Origin: a virus
Virus record (IMG/VR): IMGVR_UViG_3300023178_000302
Location: 1 to 21,812 of that record
Reading direction: 5' to 3' (one strand)
Length of the DNA: 21,812 nucleotides
Shown: piece by piece, positions 6,802 through 15,274 of the stretch
Layout: each line of letters starts with the position of its first letter
How positions within the stretch are numbered: position 1 is the stretch's first letter
Notes under the pieces: model-generated
Database searches by the model: none
What the model was told of the DNA's origin: nothing
What the model saw: the letters and a program-made list of their open reading frames with translations, nothing else
Made by a program: the position numbers and the translations under genes

Positions 6802-8834
6802 TGGTAACGGGCTATACAGCTACTGAGATAGGTGATGTTTTAATAGCTAGACTTAAGGAACCATATAGCGGTATACTTAAAGTTTTAGGTTGGAACATAG
6901 TAGCTGGCGTTTCAACAGAAAGAACAAGAAACGTTACACTTAATTTTACTTCTGGTTCAAATATAGTTACAACTAATGGAGATTTTACCTTTAATGTTGG
7001 TGAAAAAATTATAGTAGGTAACCAATATTTTACGGTTAATTCAGCATATGATGCAGTAAATGGGCAATTTGAAGTTTTAGAACAGGTTGCTTTTACTGGA
7101 CCAGGTCTTAAATTTTATGAAGAGCCAAACGAAAATAATAGATTCGTTTATGAGTATAGGTGGTCTCAAAATAAAGATGCTGATGGAGGAGAAATGTCAG
7201 AATTTAGACCATTAAATAACGGTACATCAAACGGAGATTTAATGTCTATCAATTTTAATTCTAATTTACCCCTTTGGTTAGATGTAAGAGCGACAGTTGA
7301 TAGAATGTCAAGTAATGGGGTTACAGATTCGTTGACTATATTAAGTATCACATATGAATTAGAGACAGTAAATGGAACTATTGAAGCATGCCCTCAATTC
7401 TGTGCAGATTGTGAAGATCCTTGGGCATTTGTAGGATGCGAAGGTATTATTGTAGAATGTGAGTCAAACTTATTTAATCCATACGAATTACAAAGACCTG
7501 TTAATTTATATAAGCAAATTACCGATGTTTCTACTTCTATATGGGGTCATGAAGTTAGATATTTTAGAATTGAGCCAGATCAAAGATCAAGAGATGTTAT
7601 ATTAATGGAATATTCTTTATATAATGTTGTTGAAGAGGGTCTAGTTAAGGTTATGGTACCAGATAATGAGTTTCCAACTGAAGAAATAAGTTATGATATT
7701 TTTGGTATGGGTTTTGAAAACTTTGAAATTCATATCACTAAAACTGAATTTAATAAAGCGTTTGGTTTAGGTCCCTCTCCAAGAAGTAGAGATTATCTAT
7801 TCTTCCCGTTCAACAATCGCATGTATGAGGTTGTTTCAGTCACTTTTGCAGATGAGTTCAACAGAAGTTTAACTTACTGGAGGGTTCAGCTTAAGAAGTA
7901 TGAGGATAGAACATCCAGTATTCATACTGATGATGTCGTTGAACAGACAGTGGACGACCTAGTAGTCGGAGTAGAAGAGGTATTTGGAGAAGAAATACAA
8001 GAGGAGTTTGATAAAGTTACTAAACCTCAGCAATACAAGACTGTATTTCACGTAGTTCAAGATGGAATCAGAGCCGCTATAAATAAAAGATTAAATATAG
8101 CTGATGTGGATTTAAGAAACAGATGGACGGTCATATCTAGAAATTATTATGATTTAACTACTGCTATTGAAAAAGTTATGGACACAAGTACACAAAGATA
8201 TGAAAGTGTATTTGATGAAGCAATTATTTATAATTTAAATTCTTCTTTATCTTCTGATGCAAATTTAGCATATACTGCTTGGTTTAAGCCTATTTTAAAT
8301 ACGACTTTTAATACAGTACACCAAACCTTAATAAATGGATTAGATGGGGATAAAGGTATATTAATTGAAACATCCAGACAAGAATTTAGAGTAACTCTTA
8401 ACGATCAAACTTACTTATTTGATTTTGGAGCAATAGACAATACTGAAAATCCTTTTTATGAAGCTACTGATTCTATGTGGTATTCAATGGTTATCAATAT
8501 TAATAATCAATATAATGAAATGTCAGTTAATATTTACAGACTAAATGATATTGTAAATGAAGGGTTACCGCAAAATTCACCCAATAGACTAGAAACTGTA
8601 TTTAATGAAACTAAAAACATACCAGCAGAACTAACCTGGGAAACAGATAAGCAATATAATCTACACGGTGGATACATGTGGATGACAAATATTAGAATAT
8701 TTACAAAGACAATTGAAGTTGAACAGCATCAAAATGTATTACAACAATACGTTGTTAGAGATTCACATATAAATATTTTAACAGATAACGCTATACCAAG
8801 TATTATGCTTAGAAAGTATAGCCAAAGTAGATAA
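6801..8834 (+). CDS. Neck/tail-completion-like structural protein (gp14-like region) with a C-terminal lectin-like domain
   Basis: 677 residues, much longer than T4 gp14 (256). Residues about 300-370 (FGMGFENFEIHITKTEFN ... DYLFFPFNNRMYEVVSVTF) match the characteristic T4 gp14 stretch 'F..QV.DEVTLSINPNLF...GDLIYFPMDNSLFEI'. The N-terminal ~190 residues are beta-rich with no recognised family. Five cysteines cluster at residues 197, 201, 204, 213 and 220 (C-x3-C-x2-C-x8-C-x6-C). The C-terminal part (about 485-660) has a pattern typical of concanavalin/LamG-like jelly rolls: YTAWFKP, ILIETSRQEFRVTL, MWYSMVININNQYNEMSVNIYR and a late HGGYMWMTNIRIF strand. The order neck-16-17-18-19 equals that in T4 (14-15-16-17-18-19), supporting a head-tail connector role. 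The lectin-like domain and cysteine cluster are additions. The gp14 part is fairly sure; the domain roles are inferred. Confidence 0.8.
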   Translation: MVTGYTATEIGDVLIARLKEPYSGILKVLGWNIVAGVSTERTRNVTLNFTSGSNIVTTNGDFTFNVGEKIIVGNQYFTVNSAYDAVNGQFEVLEQVAFTGPGLKFYEEPNENNRFVYEYRWSQNKDADGGEMSEFRPLNNGTSNGDLMSINFNSNLPLWLDVRATVDRMSSNGVTDSLTILSITYELETVNGTIEACPQFCADCEDPWAFVGCEGIIVECESNLFNPYELQRPVNLYKQITDVSTSIWGHEVRYFRIEPDQRSRDVILMEYSLYNVVEEGLVKVMVPDNEFPTEEISYDIFGMGFENFEIHITKTEFNKAFGLGPSPRSRDYLFFPFNNRMYEVVSVTFADEFNRSLTYWRVQLKKYEDRTSSIHTDDVVEQTVDDLVVGVEEVFGEEIQEEFDKVTKPQQYKTVFHVVQDGIRAAINKRLNIADVDLRNRWTVISRNYYDLTTAIEKVMDTSTQRYESVFDEAIIYNLNSSLSSDANLAYTAWFKPILNTTFNTVHQTLINGLDGDKGILIETSRQEFRVTLNDQTYLFDFGAIDNTENPFYEATDSMWYSMVININNQYNEMSVNIYRLNDIVNEGLPQNSPNRLETVFNETKNIPAELTWETDKQYNLHGGYMWMTNIRIFTKTIEVEQHQNVLQQYVVRDSHINILTDNAIPSIMLRKYSQSR

Positions 8835-8866
8835 TAATTAGACTTGTGCTATCTATCTATAAATTA

Positions 8867-8874
8867 GATATATA
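8867..8874 (+). promoter_or_regulatory. Late-promoter-like GATATATA motif before the terminase genes
   Basis: Exact GATATATA, 25 bases before the gp16 ATG, inside a 57-base A/T-rich gap. Followed by TATAATAT at 8878-8885. Confidence 0.55.
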
Positions 8875-8891
8875 GAATATAATATCATAAT

Positions 8892-9545
8892 ATGAGTGAA
8901 AACAAGAAAACAGTTTCAGAACAAGCTGACGAGATACGAAGAGAGCTTGATAATTTAATAGGCAATAATGATTTAGATATTGATTCAGATCCTACTGATT
9001 TGCCTATTATAAATCAACCTTCTACGCCTATGATTAACTATGGTGAATTAAAGGGTATGGCTAGTAAGCAAGCTCAAAAGACAATTACTAGTCTAATGAA
9101 ATTTTATCTTGATGCAGATATTATAGAAAAAGACGAATATATTCAAGCTAAAAAGAAAATGGATGAGATGACTATGGCGTCTCTCATTTATCAACTTCAG
9201 GCGGGAGAAAGAGCACTAACTACATTATTGGAAACTATTGATGGAGGTGAATTAGCTCCTAGAATGTTTGAGGTATTAGCTACTCTACAAAAGTCTATGC
9301 TAGATATTATTAAATCACAAACCATGTACTTGATGGCCGCTGAAGAGTCAACCAAAAGAATAGCACGAGACGCTGAGCTTTATAATAAAAGAGTTAATGA
9401 TTCTGAAATAGAAAAAGCAAAAGGAGGAGAAGAAAGCGGAAATGTAATGAGGGGAACAAAAGACTTAATGGCTAAAATACAAATGGGTATATCTAGTAAC
9501 GAAGATATAGAGGATATTGAAATAGAGGATGAAGATAACGAATGA
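8892..9545 (+). CDS. 16: Terminase small subunit, gp16 type
   Basis: 217 residues. The small terminase recognises or stimulates packaging of the phage DNA and forms a ring through its central coiled coil. The segment ELAPRMFEVLATLQKSMLDI (about residues 118-137) matches T4 gp16 '[26 protein letters not shown]', and the tail holds an acidic helix (EDIEDIEIEDEDNE). N- and C-terminal parts are low-complexity and charged, as in T4 gp16 (164 residues); about 50 residues are extra. The gene overlaps gp17 by four bases (ATGA, 9542-9545), the usual translational coupling of the two terminase subunits. Identity rests on the central motif and on adjacency to gp17. Confidence 0.9.
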   Translation: MSENKKTVSEQADEIRRELDNLIGNNDLDIDSDPTDLPIINQPSTPMINYGELKGMASKQAQKTITSLMKFYLDADIIEKDEYIQAKKKMDEMTMASLIYQLQAGERALTTLLETIDGGELAPRMFEVLATLQKSMLDIIKSQTMYLMAAEESTKRIARDAELYNKRVNDSEIEKAKGGEESGNVMRGTKDLMAKIQMGISSNEDIEDIEIEDEDNE

Positions 9546-11371
9546 GTGATTACGTAGGAGATAATAAATGGATTCCCAGGGGGGAATCTAACGTTGATTC
9601 AGAAAGAATCATTTGGTCTACTAAGCAAATTAACGACCTATTATTGGCTCTTGATCAAGGTTACAGGCCAAAGGTTAAGATGCCTTTTTATGAAGGTAAG
9701 CAATTTTTAAAGAAGGGTAATATTGTCTTTGAATATACTGATGAAGAAATAACAGAGCTTGCAAGGTGCGCTGCAGATATCAACTATTTTGCAGAGAAAT
9801 ATGCAGTCGTTATGACAGACGACGGTATTCAACAAGTTAAGTTACGTGACTATCAAAAACATATGTTAAAGAACTTTCAAAATGAAAGATTTAACATAGT
9901 CTTGGCTTCTAGACAAATGGGCAAAACAGTCACGGCCAGCATCTTTAACGCTTGGTACCTAACTTTTAACCATGACAAAAATACACTCTTACTTGCTAAC
10001 AAATCTGAATCTACTAAAGAAATTATTGATAAAGCTAAAGTAGTTATAGAAAACTTACCGTTTTTTATGAAGCCCGGCATAATTAAGTATGACGTTATGA
10101 ACGTTAGGTGTGATAATGGATGCAGACTAGTTGGACAAGCTACGACAGCTAAAGCAGGTATTGGTTTTACGATTCATAACTTATACCTAGACGAGTTTGC
10201 ACACGTTCAGCATACTATCGTAGATTCTTTTTATGAAAACGTATATCCTACGTTATCCGCTTCTAAAGTATCTAGAATAAACATTACTTCTACACCAAAT
10301 GGATTCAATAAATTTTATGAAATTTATGCTGCGGCTGAAAGAGGTGATAACGAATATAGCGCAATACGCATAGATTGGTGGCAACATCCCGATAGAGACG
10401 ATGCATGGTATGAAAGAGAACTAAAGAATTTAGGTTCAATCGAGGCATTTAATCGTCAGTATGGTAACGAGTTTGTAAGTTCATCTAACTTGCTTCTTGA
10501 TCCGGCTGATATGAAAGTTATGAGAAAGAGGATGAAGCAATTTGTTTGGCATGACATGGAAGAGTTCGATTCTGCCAAGTTAGACACTAAGGGATTTTTA
10601 GGCTTTCACCCTGATTTTGACACAACCGATGCTAGAAATGCAGAAAAGTTTTGGTTGTTTTCAGTTGATATTGCAGAGGGAAATGGAGGTGATTATTCTG
10701 TCATTAACATTTTTGAAGTTGTACCTATGGAAGATGATGAGCTAGATAAGGTAATCAGTCCGGGTGCAATGTATGACTTTTTTAAATTAGAGCAAGTTGC
10801 AGTATTTAGATCTAATGAACATGTCATAGAAGATTTTGCAAAGATACTTTATATTTTGGCCATAGATATATTCTATTTTGAAAATGTAAAAATGATTATC
10901 GAGTATAATACTTATGGTACAGTTTTAATTCAATACTTGAGAACTATCTTTCCTCAAACGAATGACTTTGATGATGATATGATAATTAGATTTAGACATC
11001 GACATGACGCTAAAACTTTAAAGCCTGGTATTAAACTTAAGGCTGATAATAAAGCTATTTTTTGCCAAAATTTTGCTAAATTATATAAGACTAATAGAAT
11101 AAACATTACGGATGAAGAAACCGTTAGAGAGGCAAGTTTATTTGGTACGTTGCCTAATGGATCATATGGCGCGCAAATGGGCAATGATGATATAGTTATG
11201 ACCGCAATTACATCTACTGAATTTTTTAATACAACAGACTACGCTGATTATATAGAGGAGCTGTTAGACTTTATAGAACCTGAAAAGCATGCTAAGATGG
11301 AAGAGATACTTTATAAAGAGGTAAGTGAAGCCGGAGATTTACAATATGATATTTATGATTTATTAAAGTAA
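9542..11371 (+). CDS. 17: Terminase large subunit, gp17 type (packaging ATPase and nuclease)
   Basis: 609 residues, equal to T4 gp17 (610). The ATPase half carries Walker A SRQMGKT (123-129; T4 SRQLGKT), Walker B LYLDEFA (214-220, D217 and catalytic E218) and the coupling motif ITSTPNG (248-254). The nuclease half shows the RNase H-fold acidic residues FSVDIAEG (D376), IEYNTYG (E454) and MGNDDIVMT (D549/D550), corresponding to T4 D401, E458 and D542. The enzyme pumps DNA into the prohead through the portal and cuts the concatemer. All key residues look intact, so the protein should be active. T4-type terminases cut without a strict sequence (headful), so this phage probably has circularly permuted ends. 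Confidence 0.97.
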   Translation: MSDYVGDNKWIPRGESNVDSERIIWSTKQINDLLLALDQGYRPKVKMPFYEGKQFLKKGNIVFEYTDEEITELARCAADINYFAEKYAVVMTDDGIQQVKLRDYQKHMLKNFQNERFNIVLASRQMGKTVTASIFNAWYLTFNHDKNTLLLANKSESTKEIIDKAKVVIENLPFFMKPGIIKYDVMNVRCDNGCRLVGQATTAKAGIGFTIHNLYLDEFAHVQHTIVDSFYENVYPTLSASKVSRINITSTPNGFNKFYEIYAAAERGDNEYSAIRIDWWQHPDRDDAWYERELKNLGSIEAFNRQYGNEFVSSSNLLLDPADMKVMRKRMKQFVWHDMEEFDSAKLDTKGFLGFHPDFDTTDARNAEKFWLFSVDIAEGNGGDYSVINIFEVVPMEDDELDKVISPGAMYDFFKLEQVAVFRSNEHVIEDFAKILYILAIDIFYFENVKMIIEYNTYGTVLIQYLRTIFPQTNDFDDDMIIRFRHRHDAKTLKPGIKLKADNKAIFCQNFAKLYKTNRINITDEETVREASLFGTLPNGSYGAQMGNDDIVMTAITSTEFFNTTDYADYIEELLDFIEPEKHAKMEEILYKEVSEAGDLQYDIYDLLK

Positions 11372-11388
11372 AAACGAAGTCGAAGACA

Positions 11389-11396
11389 GATATATA
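11389..11396 (+). promoter_or_regulatory. Late-promoter-like GATATATA motif before the sheath gene
   Basis: Exact GATATATA, 36 bases before the sheath ATG and 18 bases after the gp17 stop. It allows the abundant sheath protein to be transcribed separately from the low-abundance terminase. Confidence 0.6.
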
Positions 11397-11424
11397 GAAA
11401 AAGTAAAAATACAAATTAAAAGAT

Positions 11425-14367
11425 ATGGCAATAAGTCCCGAACTACAACAGTTTAAGAGCTCAGGTGTATACCGTCTTGAGTTCGATAAATCACAAACAG
11501 TAAATGTTCCTCAAGAGACTATTAGATTAGTCGTTGGTCACTCTGAGACAGGCCCTTACAATACTCCTGTTTTTATAGAGAATACTGAGCAATTTATTCA
11601 AGCTTTTGGAACAGCTACTAAAGCTATGGAAAATAGAGGCATGTTCTTCCACAGATCAGCTCTAGAAGCATTGTCTAGAGGTCCTATTCTAGCTGTGAAT
11701 TTATATAAAGCAGACGATGGAGATGAAGCTTCTTGGGTTTCTGTAAACACTAACGGTTCTGCACAGGGTGTAAGCTCTGCAACTGGAACAAGTGATTTCT
11801 ATAAGTACTTCGATACTGAGAGATTTTGGAATCCAACGGATGATAAGCTACTAAGAGTAGTTGAACAGGCATACACAGCTGATGTTCAAAATTATCCAGA
11901 TGCAACAGCAGTACAACAAGCTTTACAAAATAGAACATTAAATTTTGTTAATATTAAACAAGATCCTATTACTGTTATTGTAAAGCAAGCTGCTGACACC
12001 AGAGGCTTTCAAATTACAGCAAGAGAATGGTATGGCGAAGGAAATCAACCAGACGGAGTTGATCCTTTAGATTACATCTCAGAATACATGGTAGATGTAT
12101 TAGTATTTAAAGGCAAATTTGACGCTTCTGAATTAAATAATGACCCAGTTTACGGTGCATATTTCAACGAAGACGGCTTAGAAAAAGATAAGCTTGGCGC
12201 TTTTACAAATCTAAGAGAAGTTTCTTTATTAGCTAGCTATACTGGATCTTTGTTACCTGATTTCATAGATTTAGAAGGTAGACAACTTTACATTGAGGCT
12301 TTAATAAACCTAGAAACAAGAAGAACGGGTTTATTTTGTGCTATCAACGAAGATGCAACTGAACAGGTTGATTTAGTAGGTGATTCATTTGATATCTATC
12401 AAGACTATCAAGTTCTATCACACATTGTTAAACAAACTACTACTTTAGATCAAAATGGAGCAGTTGAAGTAACAAATATACCAGTTACTGGTTTAATACA
12501 AAAAATAAACGCAAGTGAGCTTAATGTTTTAGGACAAGATTTATCTAGCTCTTTTTCAACTGGCGTTTTCTTAGATTCATCAGTTTCTGGAGAATACTCT
12601 AGAGTAGAAAGTTTAACTTATGATGCTGCAACAGATGTAACAACTATCATTCTTTCAGGAGAAGAAGTTGCAGATTTAGGAAATAGTGCAGCTACAACTC
12701 CATTTAGTTTTAACTCAGCATCTGGAGTAACTTTACAAACGAATGCAGTAGCTGACGATACTCTAAGGTTTGCAGCTCCACAAGGAGTCAATGGATTACC
12801 TACAGCTGGTCAATTTATTGAGTTTAACAGCACTCTTTTTGAAGTTGTAAATGCTATCCAAGATCCTAATAACGGAGATGTAGATATTCAATTAGCGTTA
12901 TCATTTACTGCTCAGGCAGCTTGGGTTGCTGGACTAGATGTTTCGACTTCATTAAGTTTCCCAGTTACTAATGTTTCTGCAACTAATATTGGCACATATG
13001 TTATCGGTCAAAATAATAGAGTAATAGAAGTTCCTGATGAAAACGTAGATGGTTGGGGATTTGAAGTAGTAGGACCAGGCGTTATTGTATTTGATAAACT
13101 AGAAATCAACGGACAAGCTCCTGTTTTTAACGACGATATTAAAGTAGGTCAATATCTTTCAGTTCCTAATGGAAATAAATTATCTAAAATTTTACAAATC
13201 ATTAGATCAACTGAAGATGAAGGAAATGGAAATATAAGACATAAAGTAAGATTTGTTACTCACAGAGAAATATCCGAAAGACCTGTATTCGCATTTAAAT
13301 CATATGATGAAGTTACTGAAGCTTACAAAACATTCCCTCTTGCAGGTTGTGTTATTCAGAAAAAATACATTAAAAATCTATTAAGTGTTTTGGTTCCAGG
13401 AGAAAATCAAGGATTTGCAAATACCTTAGTAGATAAAGATGCTATTACATATAGATACCTTGTTGATACATTTGGATCATTAGAAAAAGATCCTGAAGGT
13501 GGACCTGACATTCTTATGAATAAAGTAGAGTTTACTAAATTGGCAAGAGAGCGTCAAAATGCTTCAGCTATTTTGAATGCACCTATGGTAACAGAACTTA
13601 GAAAGTCTACAGATCCTTCATTCGTAGACGGAGAAGAGGTATTTAAAACAAAGTATATTGAAACTGGCGGTAATTTAGATGCAAATCCATCTAATTTATA
13701 TGCTATGCCAGAGGTGATAGAAGGCGCTAATTATGGCTTCTACTATGGCCCAGGTCTAGTAGTACTTGAAGGCGGTAAAAGAAAGATTATTCCACCAGCG
13801 GCTTACGTATCTAACAATTATATCGATAAGTATACAAATGCTTTGCCATGGTCAATTGTTGCAGGTCCAAGAAGAGGGGTTGTAACAGGCACTGATGTTC
13901 AAGGCGCTGAGTATGCATATGATAAATTAGATAGAGATGTAGTCGAGCCATTTGGTATTAACCCAATTTGCTTTGAAAGAGGCGTTGGTCTAGTTATTAA
14001 AGGTAACAAGACTGGTCAACAGAAGATTACTTCTGCTCTTTCATCTGCGCACGTTAGAGAGGTTCTTATCTACATTGAAGATGGATTGGCTGAAATTCTA
14101 CAAAACTACCTATTCGAGTTTAATACAGCTCAGACTAGATTAGAAATTAAAACTCTTGCTGACGCTTTCATGGAAGCTGTTCAAAAAGACGGAGGTGTTT
14201 ACGATTATCGTAACATCATGGATTCAACAAACAACACTAATGAAGTAATTGATGCAAATATGGGTGTCCTTGACACTTATGTAGAGCCAGTTAAAGGATT
14301 AGAGATTCTAGTATCTAGAGTCACTGTTCTAAATACAGGTGAAATTGCAACAGGTAACTTCTCATAA
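11425..14367 (+). CDS. 18: Tail sheath protein, gp18 type, with a large insertion
   Basis: 980 residues against 659 in T4 gp18. It forms the contractile outer sheath. The N-terminus (residues about 10-90, beginning FKSSGVYRLEFDKSQTVNVP) and especially the C-terminal domain are sheath-like: an EPFGINPICFERG...GNKTGQQKI segment, VREVLIYIEDGLAEIL near 880-895, and GGVYDYRNIMDSTNNTNEVID near 925-945, matching T4 'GGIYEYRVVCDTTNNTPSVID', followed by the conserved VEPVKGLEILVSRV strand. The extra length lies in the middle (about 345-640), a Ser/Thr/Val-rich beta-type region with little resemblance to T4; in T4 the protease-resistant middle domains project from the sheath surface, so this insert is probably exposed. 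Start ATG with no Shine-Dalgarno. Confidence 0.95.
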   Translation: MAISPELQQFKSSGVYRLEFDKSQTVNVPQETIRLVVGHSETGPYNTPVFIENTEQFIQAFGTATKAMENRGMFFHRSALEALSRGPILAVNLYKADDGDEASWVSVNTNGSAQGVSSATGTSDFYKYFDTERFWNPTDDKLLRVVEQAYTADVQNYPDATAVQQALQNRTLNFVNIKQDPITVIVKQAADTRGFQITAREWYGEGNQPDGVDPLDYISEYMVDVLVFKGKFDASELNNDPVYGAYFNEDGLEKDKLGAFTNLREVSLLASYTGSLLPDFIDLEGRQLYIEALINLETRRTGLFCAINEDATEQVDLVGDSFDIYQDYQVLSHIVKQTTTLDQNGAVEVTNIPVTGLIQKINASELNVLGQDLSSSFSTGVFLDSSVSGEYSRVESLTYDAATDVTTIILSGEEVADLGNSAATTPFSFNSASGVTLQTNAVADDTLRFAAPQGVNGLPTAGQFIEFNSTLFEVVNAIQDPNNGDVDIQLALSFTAQAAWVAGLDVSTSLSFPVTNVSATNIGTYVIGQNNRVIEVPDENVDGWGFEVVGPGVIVFDKLEINGQAPVFNDDIKVGQYLSVPNGNKLSKILQIIRSTEDEGNGNIRHKVRFVTHREISERPVFAFKSYDEVTEAYKTFPLAGCVIQKKYIKNLLSVLVPGENQGFANTLVDKDAITYRYLVDTFGSLEKDPEGGPDILMNKVEFTKLARERQNASAILNAPMVTELRKSTDPSFVDGEEVFKTKYIETGGNLDANPSNLYAMPEVIEGANYGFYYGPGLVVLEGGKRKIIPPAAYVSNNYIDKYTNALPWSIVAGPRRGVVTGTDVQGAEYAYDKLDRDVVEPFGINPICFERGVGLVIKGNKTGQQKITSALSSAHVREVLIYIEDGLAEILQNYLFEFNTAQTRLEIKTLADAFMEAVQKDGGVYDYRNIMDSTNNTNEVIDANMGVLDTYVEPVKGLEILVSRVTVLNTGEIATGNFS

Positions 14368-14371
14368 TAGT

Positions 14372-14379
14372 GATATATA
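14372..14379 (+). promoter_or_regulatory. Late-promoter-like GATATATA motif before the tail tube gene
   Basis: Exact GATATATA, 29 bases before the ATG at 14401, in the 33-base gap after the sheath stop. Confidence 0.6.
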
Positions 14380-14400
14380 AAATAAATTATAGACATTAAA

Positions 14401-14964
14401 ATGGCAGGTTTACCACATTACAGAGAAGATCAAACTAGTAAGAAAAACAGACAGTTTGAACCAGTACAAGCTAATCTATTCGAGGTTACCGTACTCGCTC
14501 CAGATATTGTTGAAGCAAACACAGATATGTTACTTCAGCACGTTAATTCAATATCAGGACTTGGAGGTATTCACAGGGAAGTTGCAGCAATCGAGCAAAA
14601 ATATAAGTTTGCTACCAGATCATATGCTGGTGTGCCAGACGGAACTGCGCTCGACGTAACAGTTAATTTCTCATTAAACTTGAATGATTCTAACCAAGCT
14701 TACGTTTACAAGACGTTAAGAGAATGGTACAGAGCTCAATATAATCCTGAAACAGGAGAAATGGGATTGAAGAAAGATTACTGTGGAACTATAATTATAG
14801 TTCAATTTAACAGAAAGGGAGATATCTTTAGAAAGGTAACTCTTGAAGATTGCTTCATCACATCTGGCCTTGGTTTCACAGACACCTTGGATTATGGTAC
14901 AGCTGATGCTCAAACTCTAGAAGTTACATGGAGATCAGATGTATTTAACGAAGAATTAACTTAA
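14401..14964 (+). CDS. 19: Tail tube protein, gp19 type
   Basis: 187 residues (T4 gp19: 163). It forms the inner tail tube that is driven through the cell envelope on contraction. Typical tube features are present: N-terminal RQFEPVQANLFEVTVLAP strand, the central VNSISGLGG loop, a FATRSYAGVPDG segment, DVTVNFSLNLND, the YKTLREWYRAQYNPETGE helix-loop, a TIIIVQFNRKGDIFR strand and the C-terminal TLEDCFITSGLGF..TLDY strand pair. It lies immediately after the sheath gene, as in T4, and has its own late motif. A strong terminator follows, so gp19 is probably the last gene of this transcript. Confidence 0.93.
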   Translation: MAGLPHYREDQTSKKNRQFEPVQANLFEVTVLAPDIVEANTDMLLQHVNSISGLGGIHREVAAIEQKYKFATRSYAGVPDGTALDVTVNFSLNLNDSNQAYVYKTLREWYRAQYNPETGEMGLKKDYCGTIIIVQFNRKGDIFRKVTLEDCFITSGLGFTDTLDYGTADAQTLEVTWRSDVFNEELT

Positions 14965-14973
14965 TCATCCTTT

Positions 14974-15011
14974 AAGAACGGGAGAGAACTTTGTGTCTCT
15001 CCCATTCTTTT
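14974..15011 (+). terminator. Rho-independent terminator after the tail tube gene
   Basis: GGGAGAGA (14980-14987) pairs with TCTCTCCC (14996-15003) around an 8-base loop. AAGAA and TTCTT extend the stem beyond one C/A mismatch, and it ends in TTCTTTT. The next late motif starts at 15012, directly after it. Confidence 0.88.
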
Positions 15012-15019
15012 GATATATA
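15012..15019 (+). promoter_or_regulatory. Late-promoter-like GATATATA motif before the RHH gene
   Basis: Exact GATATATA (continuing AATATATT), 32 bases before the ATG at 15044 and directly downstream of the gp19 terminator. Confidence 0.6.
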
Positions 15020-15043
15020 AATATATTACAATACCAACATAAT

Positions 15044-15271
15044 ATGTCGAATAGAAGAGACAAACTTACTAAGAAGTTGCAAGTTCTTTTAACGGAGGAT
15101 GAGGTTAATATGGTTAATCGTATAATATTGAATGAGGCTATTGAATCAGAATCAAGGCCTATCTCAGTAAGCGCCTTTATAAGAGACTTAATACAACGGG
15201 AAATAAAACAAAGGACACCCCAACAAATGTCCATAACAAGAGAAAATATTAAAAACCTTAAATCAAAATAA
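15044..15271 (+). CDS. Small ribbon-helix-helix-like DNA-binding protein
   Basis: 75 residues. After a basic N-terminus (MSNRRDKLTKKL), residues 13-54 fit the ribbon-helix-helix pattern: a beta strand (LQVLLTEDE), a first helix (VNMVNRIILNEAI), a turn (ESESRPIS) and a second helix (VSAFIRDLIQREI), with a basic tail. CopG/Arc-like proteins bind DNA as dimers and often repress genes. The gene sits in the structural region between the tail tube and the tail-assembly gene, only 3 bases before the latter, and shares its late motif. A regulator in a late transcript might shut down another class or have a packaging role; that is speculation. The fold assignment rests on pattern only. Confidence 0.75.
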   Translation: MSNRRDKLTKKLQVLLTEDEVNMVNRIILNEAIESESRPISVSAFIRDLIQREIKQRTPQQMSITRENIKNLKSK

Positions 15272-15274
15272 GCT

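Noticed and set aside
8851-8876. Imperfect inverted repeat before gp16
   Set aside because: Simple A/T repetition; arms do not pair well enough for a terminator or operator.
14456-14659. Second forward frame inside the tail tube gene
   Set aside because: A shadow frame within a well-identified gp19, with no independent start signal or domain.
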